Below, piece after piece: positions 17,548 to 28,624 of a stretch of DNA of 64,000 nucleotides (positions within the stretch are counted from its first letter, which is position 1; each line of letters begins with the position of its first letter). Location of the stretch: NCBI GenBank assembly GCA_963730315.1, contig CAVSRD010000006.1:124001-188000 (forward strand), read 5' to 3'. The position numbers were made by a program, and so were the translations under genes. The DNA comes from VRUE01 sp963730315 (lineage in GTDB: Bacteria; Actinomycetota; Thermoleophilia; Solirubrobacterales; 70-9). The notes beneath the pieces were generated by a model. It made no database searches. It saw nothing but the letters and a program-made list of their open reading frames with translations, and was not told the DNA's origin.

Positions 17548-20500
17548 TTGGGGGTTACGACGGAACTCGAGCGTTCGATTGCCGGGCTGGTCGAGCGACA
17601 CGCCGGCGAGCGACCAGACGCGGTCGCGATCGAAGACGGAGAGCGGCGCCTCAGCTATGCCGAGCTCGACCTCGCCGGCAGCCGGATAGCCGCTGCCCTG
17701 CGTGCGGCGGGAATCGAGGATGAGGAGCCGATCGCCGTCTGCCTGCCGCGCTCCTGGCAGGCGGTCTGCGCATTCCTCGGCGTGCTCCGCGCCGGCGCCG
17801 CCTACGTGCCCGTCAACCCGGCCCATCCCGGCGGAGCGGCAGAGCCGGCTGCTCGAGCTGGCCGGCGTCCGGCTGGCGCTGACCGACACCGCGCACGGCA
17901 GCCGCCTGCCCGCCGGGATCGAGCGGCTCGACGCCGGGACCCTGGCACTGGCGGGGACGGACGGGTCCGCTGCGGATCCCGCGCCCGGCGGCGACCGCCT
18001 CGCCTACGTGCTCTTCACCTCCGGCTCGACCGGCATGCCGAAGGGGGTCGAGATCAGCCACCGCAACCTCGCCAACCTGCTCTGCTCGGGCGTCGATCTC
18101 GTCCCGCGGCGCGACGACGCCGTCCTCCAGATCGCACCGCTCGAGTTCGACATGTCGACGCTCGAGATCTGGGGGGCTCTGGTCAATGGAGGGCGCCTGG
18201 TCGTCGCTCCCCGCGGGGCTCCCCGACCCGGCCCGCCTCGGCCGCCTGATCGCCGAGCGAGGTGTCACGATGATGGTCGCCTCTCCCGGCCTGCTCGGCG
18301 AGCTGGTTCGCTCCGCTCTGCCCGACCTCGGCGGCCTCCGCCTGGTGGTCGCGGGGGGCGACGTCCTACCGCCGCAGCTGGTCGCGACGCTGCTGGCGGC
18401 GCACCCGGAGCTGCGGCTCCTCAACGGCTACGGCCCTACCGAGACGACGATGGCGGTATCGAGCTTCGAGGTCGCCGATCCGGACGGCGAGCCCGTGCCG
18501 ATCGGCCGTCCGCTGGCCGGCGCGCTGCTCTACGTGGTCGACGAGGCGGGCGCCCCCGTACCCGAAGGCGAGTCCGGCGAGCTGTGGATCGGCGGGGCCG
18601 GGGTCGCACGGGGCTACCGCAACGACCCCGAGCGCACCGCCGAGGCCTTCTCCTCCAACCCGTTCGGCCCGGGCAGGATCTACCGCAGCGGCGACCTGGT
18701 CCGGATCCGGCCCGACGGCGAGCTGATGTTCATCGGCCGGGTCGACGACCAGGCGAAGATCGGCGGGCAAAGAATCGAGCCCGGCGAGATCGGGACGGCG
18801 CTGCACGGACATCCCGACGTCAGCGAAGCCACGGTCCTCGCCAGGGAGGACGTGCCCGGCCACCGGCGCCTGGTCGCCTACGCGGTCCTGCGGCAGGGCG
18901 GAACCGCTACGCCTGACGATCTGCGCGGACACCTGGCCTCGCAGCTGCCCGCCTACATGGTGCCGGGCGCGATCGTCCTGCTCGACGAGCTGCCCCGCAA
19001 CGAGCGGGGCAAGCTGGACCGCTCGGCTCTGCCGGCGCCGCGGCGGGAGCGCGACGAAGCCCGCGACGGTTCCACCGACCCGCGGGTCGCGCCGATCGCA
19101 GAAACGATGGCGGAGGTGCTGCGGCTCGACGCGGTGGGCCCGGAGGAGGACTTCTTCGACCTCGGCGGCACCTCGCTGCTCGCCCTGCAGCTGGCCGGCC
19201 GGCTGCGGGAGCGGCTCGGAGCGCGGATCGAGATCGGCGCCGTCTTCGAAGCGCGGAACGCGGCGGGCCTCGCCGAGCGGATCGCGGAGCCGCGTGAGCA
19301 GGCGCCGGCGTTGCCGCCGCTGCTCCCGGGCCCGCGGGAGGGGACGGCACCGGTCAGCGCATCGCAGCGGCGCGCACTCCTGTTCGGCCGCATGCACCCG
19401 GAGTCGATCGCGTACCAGGCGGCCGCGATCTTCCGGCTCGAGGGCCGGCTGGACGAGGACGCTCTGCGCGGGGCCCTCGCCGAGTTGGTCGAGCGGCACG
19501 AGATCCTCCGCACCTCTTTCGAGGACCGCGACGGAGAGCCGGTTCAGGTCATCCACGCCGCCCCCTCGCCACCGCTGGAGACGCTCGACCTGCGCGGCCG
19601 GGGGCACGGCGCCTGGCCGCGCGTGGTCCGCGAGCAGGTGCGCGCCCGGATCGATCCGGGCGAGGCGCCGCTCGTCCGCTGGACGCTCGGCCGGCTCGGC
19701 GACCGTTCTTGGGCGCTGCTCCAGAGAGAGCACCACCTGATCCACGACGGCTGGTCGTTCGCGCTGCTCTCCGACGAGCTGGCCGAGCTGTACTCGGCGC
19801 AGGTGGAGGGACGCCCGCCGGATCTGCCGGACCCACCGGTCCAGTTCCAGGACTACACCCGCTGGGAGCGGGAGGCGCACAGCGGCGAGGCTGTCCGCCG
19901 GCAGCTCGAACACTGGAGGCGCTCGCTCGATCCCGCGCCGCCGCTGATCGAGCTGCCCGGGGCCCGGCCGCGGCCTCCCCGCGAGTCGTTCGCCGGCGGG
20001 GCCGTCCGCCGCCGCATCGGCCCCGAGCTGGTCTCGCGCCTGCGCTCGCTTGGAGCCGCGAACCGCGCAACCCTCTACATGGTCGCCCTCGCGGCCTTCG
20101 TCGCGCAGCTGCAGCGCTACGCGGGGCGCGACGAGGTGCAGATCGGCTCGGGGCTGGCGAACCGCCAGGATCCAAACGCCGAGCGGCTGATAGGGATGAT
20201 CGTCAACACCGTCGGGCTGCGCTTCGACCTCGGCGGCGACCCTACCGGGGCCGAGCTGCTGCAGCGCGTGCGCGCCGTCGCGCTCGAGGCCTACGCCAAT
20301 GCCGAGGCTCCGTTCGACACGGTGGTCGAGGCGATCGGTCCGCCGCGCGATCCGTCCCGCTCCCCCCTGATCCAGGCACTCTTCTCGTTTCACGACTCGC
20401 CGCGCTCCGGGCACGGCTGGGCCGGCCTCAACCTCCAGCTCCTCGCGGGTATCCCCAACGGCACCGCCAAGGCGGACCTCAACGTGGTCGGCACCCCGGA

Positions 20501-23500
20501 GCCCGACGGCAGCCTCAGCTTCCTCTGGGAGCACTCCGACCTGCTCGACGACGCAGCCGCCGACCGCCTTGCCGGCCACCACCTGCGGTTGCTGGAGCAG
20601 TTCGCCGAGCGACCCGATACCCGCCTCTCGGAGCTGGACCTGCGGAGCCGGGAGGAACGCGAGCTGCTCGCCGACTGGCGGGAGAACGCGGCGACGTTCG
20701 ACCGCGAGGCGACGGTGCCCGGCCTGGTCGGAGCACAGGCGCGCCGCGACCCGACGGCGATCGCCGTCGCGGACGAGGACCGACGCCTCACCTACGGCGA
20801 GCTGGCCGAACGTGCCGCGGCGGTGTGCGGGGCACTGCGCGAGCGGGGCGTGCAGGCCGGCGACCGGGTCGGAGTCCTGCTCGAGCGCTCGACCGGGTCG
20901 GCGATGGCGCAGCTCGGGATCCTCACCGCGGGGGCCGCCTACGTGCCGCTCGACCCGCAGCACCCTCCGGCCCGCATCGCCCGCGTGCTCGCCGACGCCG
21001 GCGCCGCGGCGGTGCTCACCGACGACGAGCTGCGCCGGCGCTTGCCGGTCGGCGTCGCGGCGCTCGAGCTGGCGAGGCCACCGAAGCGGACCCGGCCGAG
21101 CCGGTCGGAGGTCGGGCCCGACGACCTCGCCTACCTGATCTACACCTCCGGCTCGACCGGCGAGCCGAAGGGGGTCGAGGTCACCCACCGCAACATCGCT
21201 CGCCTGGTCGACGACCCCGACTACGCCGAGCTCGGTCCCGGCACCGCGATGCTGCACGCCGCGTCGCCGGCCTTCGATGCCTCCACGCTGGAGATCTGGG
21301 GCCCGCTCGCGAACGGCGGCCGCGTCGTCTGCCTGACCGAGCGACCGTCCCCGGACGCGGTCGCCGCGGCGATCGAGGCGCACGGAGTGACGACGCTGTG
21401 GCTGACCGCCGGGCTCTTCCACGAGCTGGTCGACAGGCGCCCGGAGTGCCTTGGCCGGGTGCGGCAGCTGCTCGCCGGCGGCGACGTGCTGTCCCCCGAC
21501 CACGTGCGACGAGCGCTGGCGGCGCTGCCCCCGGACGGCCGCCTCACCAACGGTTACGGTCCGACCGAGACGACCACCTTCGCCACGACGCACGATCTGC
21601 GCCCCGGCGACCCGGTCGAGGGGCCGATCCCGATCGGGCGGCCGATCCAGGGCACCTCCTGCGAATTGATCGACCCGGCCGGCCGCGAGGCGCCGATCGG
21701 CGCCGTGGGAGAGCTGGCGATCGGCGGCGACGGGGTCGCCCGGGGGTACCGCCGCGACCCGGAGCTGACCGCGGCACGCTTCCAGGCCGACCCCGTGCGG
21801 CCCGGCGGCCGCCGCTATTTGACCGGCGACCGGGCGCGGTGGCGGCCCGACGGCGCGCTCGAGTTCCTGGGCCGGGCCGACCGGCAGCTGAAGGTGCGTG
21901 GATTCAGGGTCGAGCCGGCCGAGATCGAGGAGGCGCTCCGATCCCATCCGGATGTCGCCGACGCCGCGGTGGTCCCGTTCGAGCGCGCCCCGGGCGACCT
22001 GGCGCTTGCCGCGTACGTCGTCGCCGCGCACCGGTGGCGCGCCGCCCGACTCCAGGGCGCTGCGGGCCCACGCGCTCGCCCGACTGCCGACCGCGATGGT
22101 GCCGACCGCCTGGGTGGAGCTGGAGAAGCTTCCGCTGACCGCGAACGGAAAGCTCGACCGCGATCGCCTCCCCGCTCCCGGCCGCGAGCACCTGGCAACC
22201 GGCGGCGAGCAAGCGCGGCCGAGCAACGAGACCGAGAGGCAGGTCGTCGCCTGCTTCGAAGAGGTCCTTGGGGTGAGGCCGGCCGGGGTCGAAGACGACT
22301 TCTTCGCGCTCGGTGGGCACTCGCTGCTCGCGGTCTCGCTGTTCGCGGAGCTGGAGCGGACGACCGGCCGGCGGCTGCCGCTGGCGACCGTCTTCGAAGC
22401 CCCGACGCCGCGCGGGCTGGCGGCGCGGCTCGCCCCGGGAGCGCCGGCGCCCCGCTGGGACAACCTGGTCGCGCTGAAGCCGCAGGGCGAGCGCCCACCG
22501 CTGTTCGCGGTCGCGGCCGGCGACGGCAACATCGTCGGCTTCGGCCCGCTCGCCCGGCACCTCTCCGCCGAGCAGCCGTTCTACGCGCTGCAGCCGAGCG
22601 GCCTCGACGGCCGGAGGCCGCTCGACGAGGGGATCGGCGCGATGGCGGAGCGCTACCTGGCCGCGCTGCGCAGCGTCCAGCCTCACGGCCCATACCTGCT
22701 CGCCGGCCGCTGCAACGGGGCCACCGTGGCCTACGAGATGGCGCAGCAGCTGCGCCGCGCGGGCGAGGACGTGCCGCTGCTGGCGGCGCTCGACTCCGAC
22801 CCGCCGCCGGCCGCCCCGCACGAGCTGGCCCCCGGCGTTCCCTACGACCCGATCATGGAGTCAGCCTGGATGCGGGCCCGGGCGAACGGCGGCAAGGCAC
22901 CCGACCCCGGCGAACCCGGCGGTCCCAAGCGGCTCGCGGACTGGCTCGCCGCGCCGGTCGCACCGGGCGTCTCCCGCTACCTGCACGAGGCCTGGCACTG
23001 GCGCGACGATCTGTGCGAGGCGTGGCCCGACCCGTTGGGGGAGGACGCGGACTCCGTCGCCGAGTGGGGCTGGGACCACGGTCCGCGCGAGCTCGGCCTG
23101 GTGCGCGCCCTGCTGCGGCGGCGGCCGGTGCGCGACGAACTCCTGCGAGAACGGCTGCGGCGAGCCGGTGCGCTCGGCTCCTGGCTGGCTCGCGAGGCCG
23201 CCACCGAGGCGCAGCGGCAGGCGGTGGACCTGATCGAACGGCGACTCGACCGGCCGCTGCCGAACGCACGCGAGCGGATCGAGCGCCGCGTCGTCGCCGC
23301 CGCGCGCCGCGCTCGCGCCGATTACCGGGCCGAGCCCTGGCCGGGGACGGTGCTGCTGGTCACCTCCCCCGAGTTCGAGCGCAAACCGACCTATCCGGCC
23401 TGGGAGCTGCGTGCCCTCGGAGGCGTCGAGCGCCGCACCCTGCCGGTCGGCCATGTCGAGATGCTGCGCGAGCCCGGCGCCGAGCTGCTGGCGCGCTGCT

Positions 23501-23535
23501 TGGAGGAGCGGATCGAGGAGGCCCTGGAGGCATGA
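17548..23535 (+). CDS. bimodular NRPS, A-T-C-A-T-TE, with three frame breaks
   Basis: Assembles a dipeptide on two carrier domains. Order: A1 (~17600-19040; LFTSGSTGMPKG, NGYGPTETT, GKLDR), T1 (19110-19290; FFDLGGTSLLAL), C (19350-20640; HHLIHDG at 19731-19751), A2 (20700-22170; YTSGSTGEPKG, YGPTETTTF, NGKLDR), T2 (22220-22430; FFALGGHSLLAV), TE (22460-23535). The TE nucleophile motif reads GRCNGA, with Cys where Ser is usual, and the His may be in VGHVEML. Single extra bases at ~17830 (CCCGGCGG), 18215-18218 (GGGG) and ~22026-22040 split the frame; removing them restores one ~1990-codon gene. TTG 17548 is the likely start, with TAACAT 10 nt upstream. Its stop overlaps the PPTase start (ATGA). 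No condensation domain precedes A1, so A1 loads the starter residue. Confidence 0.85.
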
Positions 23536-24152
23536 CCTCGGTGGACGTGTGGAGCGCCGACCTCGACCTGCCGCCGGCGATCGATCCCGGCCGCCTGCCG
23601 GCCTCGGAGCGCGACCGCGCCGCGGGGCTGCGGCCGCCGCCCGTCCGGGCGCGCTGGTTGGCCGCCCGACTGGCCCTGCGTCGCGCGCTCTCCCACCACC
23701 TCGGCGAGGCGCCGGAGCGAATCGAGCTGCGGCTCGGCCACGAGGGCAAGCCGGCGCTCGCCGATCCCGCCGCCACGCTGCGCTTCAACCTCAGCCACTC
23801 CGGGGCGCTCGCGCTGATCGCGGTGGCCGAGCGGCGCGAGGTCGGAATCGACGTCGAGGAGCGGCAGGGCGGCCGCGATTTCCTGCGGCTCGCTGAGGTC
23901 GGGCTCGACGCCCCGGCAGCCGCCGAAGTCCGCGAGGCCCCGCCCGAGCGTCGCGCCGCGACCTTCTACGCGGCCTGGGTTCGCCGCGAGGCGGTCGGCA
24001 AGTGCCTCGGCACCGGCCTCGGCCCGCCGCCGCCCGAGGCGCCACCGGTATCCGTCCACGGCTTGGAGGTCGGCAGCGAGCACGCGGCCGCGCTGGCCGT
24101 CGCCGGGACCGCCCGGCCGATCGTGCGTCGGCGCTCGCTGCCGACCGCTTGA
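23532..24152 (+). CDS. 4'-phosphopantetheinyl transferase (Sfp/AcpT type)
   Basis: 206 residues. The Sfp-superfamily Mg2+/CoA motifs are visible: RFNLSHSGALALIAV, the acidic VGIDVEE, and FYAAWVRREAVGKCLGTG (WxxKE-like, with RRE in place of KE). It converts the apo T domains of the adjacent NRPS to the holo form by transferring phosphopantetheine from CoA to the Ser of GGTSL/GGHSL. The ATGA overlap with the NRPS stop couples the two genes, strong evidence of function together. Confidence 0.88.
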   Translation: MTSVDVWSADLDLPPAIDPGRLPASERDRAAGLRPPPVRARWLAARLALRRALSHHLGEAPERIELRLGHEGKPALADPAATLRFNLSHSGALALIAVAERREVGIDVEERQGGRDFLRLAEVGLDAPAAAEVREAPPERRAATFYAAWVRREAVGKCLGTGLGPPPPEAPPVSVHGLEVGSEHAAALAVAGTARPIVRRRSLPTA

Positions 24153-24205
24153 CGGCGCGTCGAGCGGGTCCCAGCGGTATTGGCGTCGAACGCTATGCTG
24201 CCGTG

Positions 24206-25186
24206 GTGCCAAACGCGCCCGCCTGGAAAGGTCGCGCGGCTAGGAAAGGGCAAGTCACTCGCGCTCTTGTCGTCGGTAGCGGCTTCATCGGGTCGCACGT
24301 CGTCGCCGAGCTCGCCTCTCAGGGCCGCCCGCCTGCCGTGCTCACCCGCTCGCGCCCCGCGGCCACGGTCGTCGCTGCTGTGGGCAGCGGCGACCTGCAC
24401 GTCGGAGACGCCGCCGACCCGGAGGCGCTGGAGGCGGCGCTGGAGGGAATCGACCACGTCTTCTACTGCGCCGGCGGCCTCCTGCCCGCCGCCTCCGAGG
24501 AGGATCCCGAGCGCGATGCCGAGCTGACCCTCCGACCGCTGCGGTCGGTGCTCGAGGCGCTGCGCTCGCGACCCGGGGTGAAGCTCACCTACGTCTCCTC
24601 CGGCGGCACCGTCTACGGCGAGCCCGAGAGCCTCCCGGTGCCGGAGACCGCGCCGACCCGGCCGGTCGGCGCCTACGGCCGGCTCCACCTGGCCTGCGAG
24701 CGGGAGATCGAGCGCGATCGGGTTGAGAGCGGCCTGCAGGCGCGCATCCTCCGCTGCTCAACCGTCTACGGCGAGAACCAGCAGCCCGACCGCGGCCAGG
24801 GCGCGGTGGTCACCTTCCTGCACCGGATCGAGCACGGCGAGACGATCGACCTCTACGGCGGCGGCGAGACGATCCGCGACTACGTCTACGCCGGCGACGT
24901 GGCCGCGGTCGCGGTCGACCTGATGGACCGGGAGGGCGGTCCGCCGACCCTCAACGTCGCCTCCGAAACCGCAACCTCGCTGACCGAGCTGCTGCGACTG
25001 GCGGAGCACGAGGTCGGCCGCACCGCCATCGTCGAGCGGCATCCGGAGCGGAAGTTCGATGTGCACGGCATCTACCTCGATACGAGCCTGCTGCGCGAGC
25101 TGACCGGCTTCGAGCCGACCTCGCTCGAGGTGGGGATCGAGCTCACGCACAGCTGGCTCAGCGCCGCTGCGGCGGAGCGCGTGTGA
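24206..25186 (+). CDS. NAD-dependent epimerase/dehydratase (extended SDR)
   Basis: About 326 residues. The Rossmann motif is ALVVGSGFIGSHVV, with SSGGTVYGEPESLP and the SDR catalytic YxxxH/K region GAYGRLHLACE (Y, then H at the usual Lys position). The C-terminal substrate domain has LYGGGETIRDYVYAGD. It probably interconverts a nucleotide sugar for the island. Lys replaced by His in YxxxK is unusual and may alter activity. Start is GTG 24206 or 24203; a TATGCT box 7 nt before 24206 fits a leaderless transcript. TGA overlaps the next GTG. Confidence 0.75.
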   Translation: MPNAPAWKGRAARKGQVTRALVVGSGFIGSHVVAELASQGRPPAVLTRSRPAATVVAAVGSGDLHVGDAADPEALEAALEGIDHVFYCAGGLLPAASEEDPERDAELTLRPLRSVLEALRSRPGVKLTYVSSGGTVYGEPESLPVPETAPTRPVGAYGRLHLACEREIERDRVESGLQARILRCSTVYGENQQPDRGQGAVVTFLHRIEHGETIDLYGGGETIRDYVYAGDVAAVAVDLMDREGGPPTLNVASETATSLTELLRLAEHEVGRTAIVERHPERKFDVHGIYLDTSLLRELTGFEPTSLEVGIELTHSWLSAAAAERV

Positions 25187-26893
25187 GGAGTCCCCGTCAC
25201 TTCTGGGCAGCGTTCCTCTGGCGCCTGCGGGCGACGCGCCGGGTGTGGAGCTTCGGCGTCACGCCGGACATGCCGATGCTGCTTCCCGGACCGCTTCCGG
25301 GCGGCACGCACGGCAGGATCGACGAACCTTCGCGCGGTGGCGAACCGCACCGCGGCACGCTCTATGTCCGCGGCTGGGCGCTGTTCCCGTCCGGACCGCC
25401 GGCGCAGCTCGACCTGTGGCTCGGCGAGCACTCGCTTGGCAGGGCACGGATCGGGCTGCCGCGGCCGGACATCGAGAGCCGAACCGGCGACCCCCTCGCG
25501 GGCGTCTGCGGCTTCGACATGACGGCCGACCTCAGCGAGCTCGACCTCGACACGGGCGAGGCGATGCTGCGCGCCGTGGCGACGAGTCCGCATGGCGAGC
25601 AGCACGAGCTGCCATCGGTCCCGATCGAGATTCCGGCGAGTGGCGAGGAAAGCGACGGTGACGAGGATCTGGCGCCGCCGCCGGCGCGTACGCCACATCC
25701 AAGTGGAGGCGGCGGGCGGCCGGTGCTGGTCTGCACCCACCAGCTCAACCTGGGCGGCGCCCAGCTCTACCTGATGGACCTGCTGAGCGCGCTGGTCGAC
25801 GAGGGAGCCGTCGCCCCGACGGTGGTCAGCGCGCTCGACGGAGCGCTTCGCGAGGACCTGGAAGGGCTCGGCGTCCCGGTCCACATCTCGAGCCTCGTCC
25901 CGATCGACGACGTCAGCTCACACATCGGCCGGGTCGAGGAGCTGGCCGCCTGGGCGGAGGGACGCGGCTTCGAGGCCGCCTTCGTCAACACCGCGACCGC
26001 CTTCGCCTTCCCCGGCGCCGAGGCGGCCGCGGAGCTTGGGATCCCGGCGGTCTGGGCGATCCACGAGAGCTTCCCGCCGACCGTCCTCTGGAGCCCCCTC
26101 GAGCCGGAGATCAGGCGGCGCGCCGAATCGACGCTCTCGGAAGCGGCGCTGGCGATCTTCGAGGCCGACGCCACCCGGCGCCTGTTCGAACCGCCGGTTC
26201 GCGAGGGGCGCGGGGTGGTGCTGCCCTACGGCCTGGACTTCGCGCCGATCGACGCCGCCCGCGCCGGCTTCGATCGTGCCGCCGCGCGCCGCGAGGCGGG
26301 CATTTCCGAGGACGCCGAGGTCGTCCTCTGCGTCGGCACGATCGAGCCGCGAAAGGCGCAGCTGCAGCTCGCGCAGGCCTTCGACTCGATCGCCCGGGCA
26401 CACCCGCGAGCCCGGCTCGTCTTCGTCGGCGCCCGCGACGACCCCGACTCCGAAGCGCTCGCCGACTTCGTCGAGGCGATCGACTTCGGCGAGCGGATCG
26501 AACTGATCTCGGTGACGCCCGACGTCCATCCCTGGTACCAGCTCGCCGACCTGCTCGTCTGCGCCTCGGACATCGAGTCGCTGCCCCGCACCGTGCTCGA
26601 GGCGATGGCGTTCGAAACGCCGGTGCTGGCGACCAGGGTGTTCGGGTTGCCGGAGCTGATCGACGACGGCGAGACCGGCTGGCTGTGCGAGCCACGCGAC
26701 ATAAAGGCCCTCGCCGCGGGCGCTCGATCGCGCCCTCAACTCCTCGCCGGAGGAGCGCCGGCGGCTCGGCAGCGCGGCGCGGGAGATCGTGCTGCGCCGC
26801 CACGACCTCCCGACCTATGGACGCGACGTCTCGAGGTTGCTCGAGCAGGTCGCCGCAGGCCAGGCGCCGACTGCACATGCGACTGCCGGCTAG
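25183..26893 (+). CDS. GT4 glycosyltransferase with N-terminal beta-sandwich module, frame broken near 26719
   Basis: N-terminal residues ~55-150 form a module (GTLYVRGWALFPSG, then IGLPRPDIESRTGDP, GVCGFDM) also found in the DUF1906 protein of this window. A GT4 GT-B enzyme follows: VLVCTHQLNLGGAQLYLMDL, LPYGLDF, VLCVGTIEPRK and the donor-site ASDIESLPRTVLEAMAFETPV (E-x7-E type). At 26718-26720 (GGG) one extra base shifts the frame; without it the end reads AALDRALNSSPEERRRLGSA and stops at TAG 26891-26893. Its GTG overlaps the SDR stop, and the next gene starts inside its 3' end. Confidence 0.78.
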
Positions 26894-28624
26894 CGAGCGC
26901 GGCCGCTGGACGTTGGCGGTCGCGATCGGCGTGCTGCTGCTTGCCGGCGGTCAACCTCTGGTGGGTGCTGACCTATCGCAAGGGCTTTCCGCTCAACGTC
27001 GACGAGGCCGGCTACACTCTCGATCGCCCTGATCGACTGGCTCGGCTTCCACAACGGCGGGCTGCACGGCTGGTGGTCGGCGTTCCAGAGCCAAACGCCG
27101 AACGCGCCGCTGCTCCCCGCGCTGACCTCCGTCCTGCTGATCGTCAGGGCCGGGGTGATGGAGGGCTTCGTCGTCCTGATCGGCTTCTTCGCGCTGCTCG
27201 TCTTCGCCGCGTACGGGATCGGCGAGCGGCTGGCGGGGCCGCGGCTGGGCGCGCTCGCCGCGCTGGCGGTCGGCACCAGCCAGGGGGCGCTCCTGTTCAG
27301 CCGCGAATACATCTTCGCGTTGCCGACCGCAGCGCTGATGTCCTGCGCCGTCTACGCGCTGCTGCGCAGCGAGCGGATGCGGGAGCGGCGCTGGGCGATC
27401 GCCTGCGGGGTCGCGATCGGGCTGATGGTGCTTGCGCGCACGATGGCCGTCGCCTTCCTCCCGGGGTTGTTCGTCGCGGCGCTGATCGGGATGCTGGCGA
27501 TCGAGCGCGACGACCTCAGGCGGCGCTTCCTCAACCTCGGGCTCGGCGCGGTCGCTGCGGTGCTCGTCGCCGGCACCTGGTACTTCAACAACGCGAAGCC
27601 GGTCTGGGACTACCTGACCAGCTTCGGCTACGGCAAGCAGAGCTCCTACTACGGCGCCAACCACTCGGTCGTCTCCTGGGGGCGCTTCCGGGCGGTCGCG
27701 GAAACGGTGGTCCACGACGACCTGCTGGTGCCGATGAGCGCCCTGGTGCTGGCCGGCCTGATCGCCCTCCTGGTCGTCGCGACGCGGCGCGTGGCCGCCG
27801 CCGGGGACCGGCGCTCGGAGCTGCTGCGACTCGCCGCCTCCGGCCCGTTCGCCGTCGGCTTCGTCTTCGCCGCCGGGTACGCGGCGCTGATGACGTCGCG
27901 CAACGGGGGAAGCGGCTTCTCGCTGCCCCTCTCGCTGCTGCTGCCGCCGCTGGCGGTGCTGGCGTTGCGCTACTACCGGCTCGCCACGGTGCCGGTGGCG
28001 GCGCTGGTGGCGGCGATCGGGGCGCTCAACCTCGCCGCCACGTCGAGCCTCTGGGAAGGCCTGGCCAAGCCGCACGTCGTCGACACCGGGGTCTTCGGCT
28101 ACCAGGCCTGGCTCTCCGGCACGCCGCGCCCGATCGACGCGGTCCGCGTCCAGGTGCCGGGCCCGTCGACCAAGTTCGTCGACCGCGACCTCGGCTGGAC
28201 GAAGGCCGACGAGGAAGTGGCGAGCGAGCTGCTGCTGCGGATCTACGCCGGCGGGCTCGAATCCGGGGTGGTCGCCTTCGCGTCCCGCCACCGCGCGATC
28301 AGCGGCAACAGCGTCGAGCTGGCGCTGCTGCTGGACCACCGCACCTCGATCCCGTTCACCCAGCTCGAGGCCGAACCGAGCGACACGGTCGCGAACTACG
28401 TCCGCCAGCTCAGCGGTCCCGGATTCGTCCACCCGGGGATGCTGATCACGATGAGCCGCAACGCCGACGACTTCCCGCCGCTGGTCACACAGAGCAAGGC
28501 CGAAACGGCCGCGCGGCGGCTCGGCTTCCGCCGGGTCTGGGCGACGACGCTGCCCGACGGGCGCCGGCTCAGGCTCTGGGTGAGACCCGCCGGCCCGCTC
28601 CTCCGCCGCTCCCGCACCCGGTAG
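26877..28624 (+). CDS. GT-C (GT39/ArnT-like) membrane glycosyltransferase, two frame breaks near the 5' end
   Basis: ATG 26877 starts MRLPASERGRWTLAVAIG. Removing one extra base at ~26943 and one at ~27018 gives NLWWVLTYRKGFPLNVDEAGYTS and IALIDWLGFHNGGLHGWW. NVDEAGY carries the acidic D-E pair of the first extracytoplasmic loop used by GT39/GT83 enzymes. About 10 helices follow, then a ~150-residue soluble C-terminus to TAG 28624. It probably transfers a sugar from a polyprenyl phosphate; the neighbouring DPM1-like gene could supply that donor. It overlaps the convergent gene's tail by 229 bp. Confidence 0.7.

Noticed and set aside
18366..22532. 1388-codon minus-strand open frame across the NRPS
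   Set aside because: Antisense shadow of NRPS coding sequence. No recognisable motif, and plus-strand A, C and T core motifs cover the same span.
8102..28624. Phase variation by slippage as cause of the frame breaks
   Set aside because: The affected runs are only 3-4 nt long and differ from site to site; phase-variable genes normally have long homopolymers or short tandem repeats.
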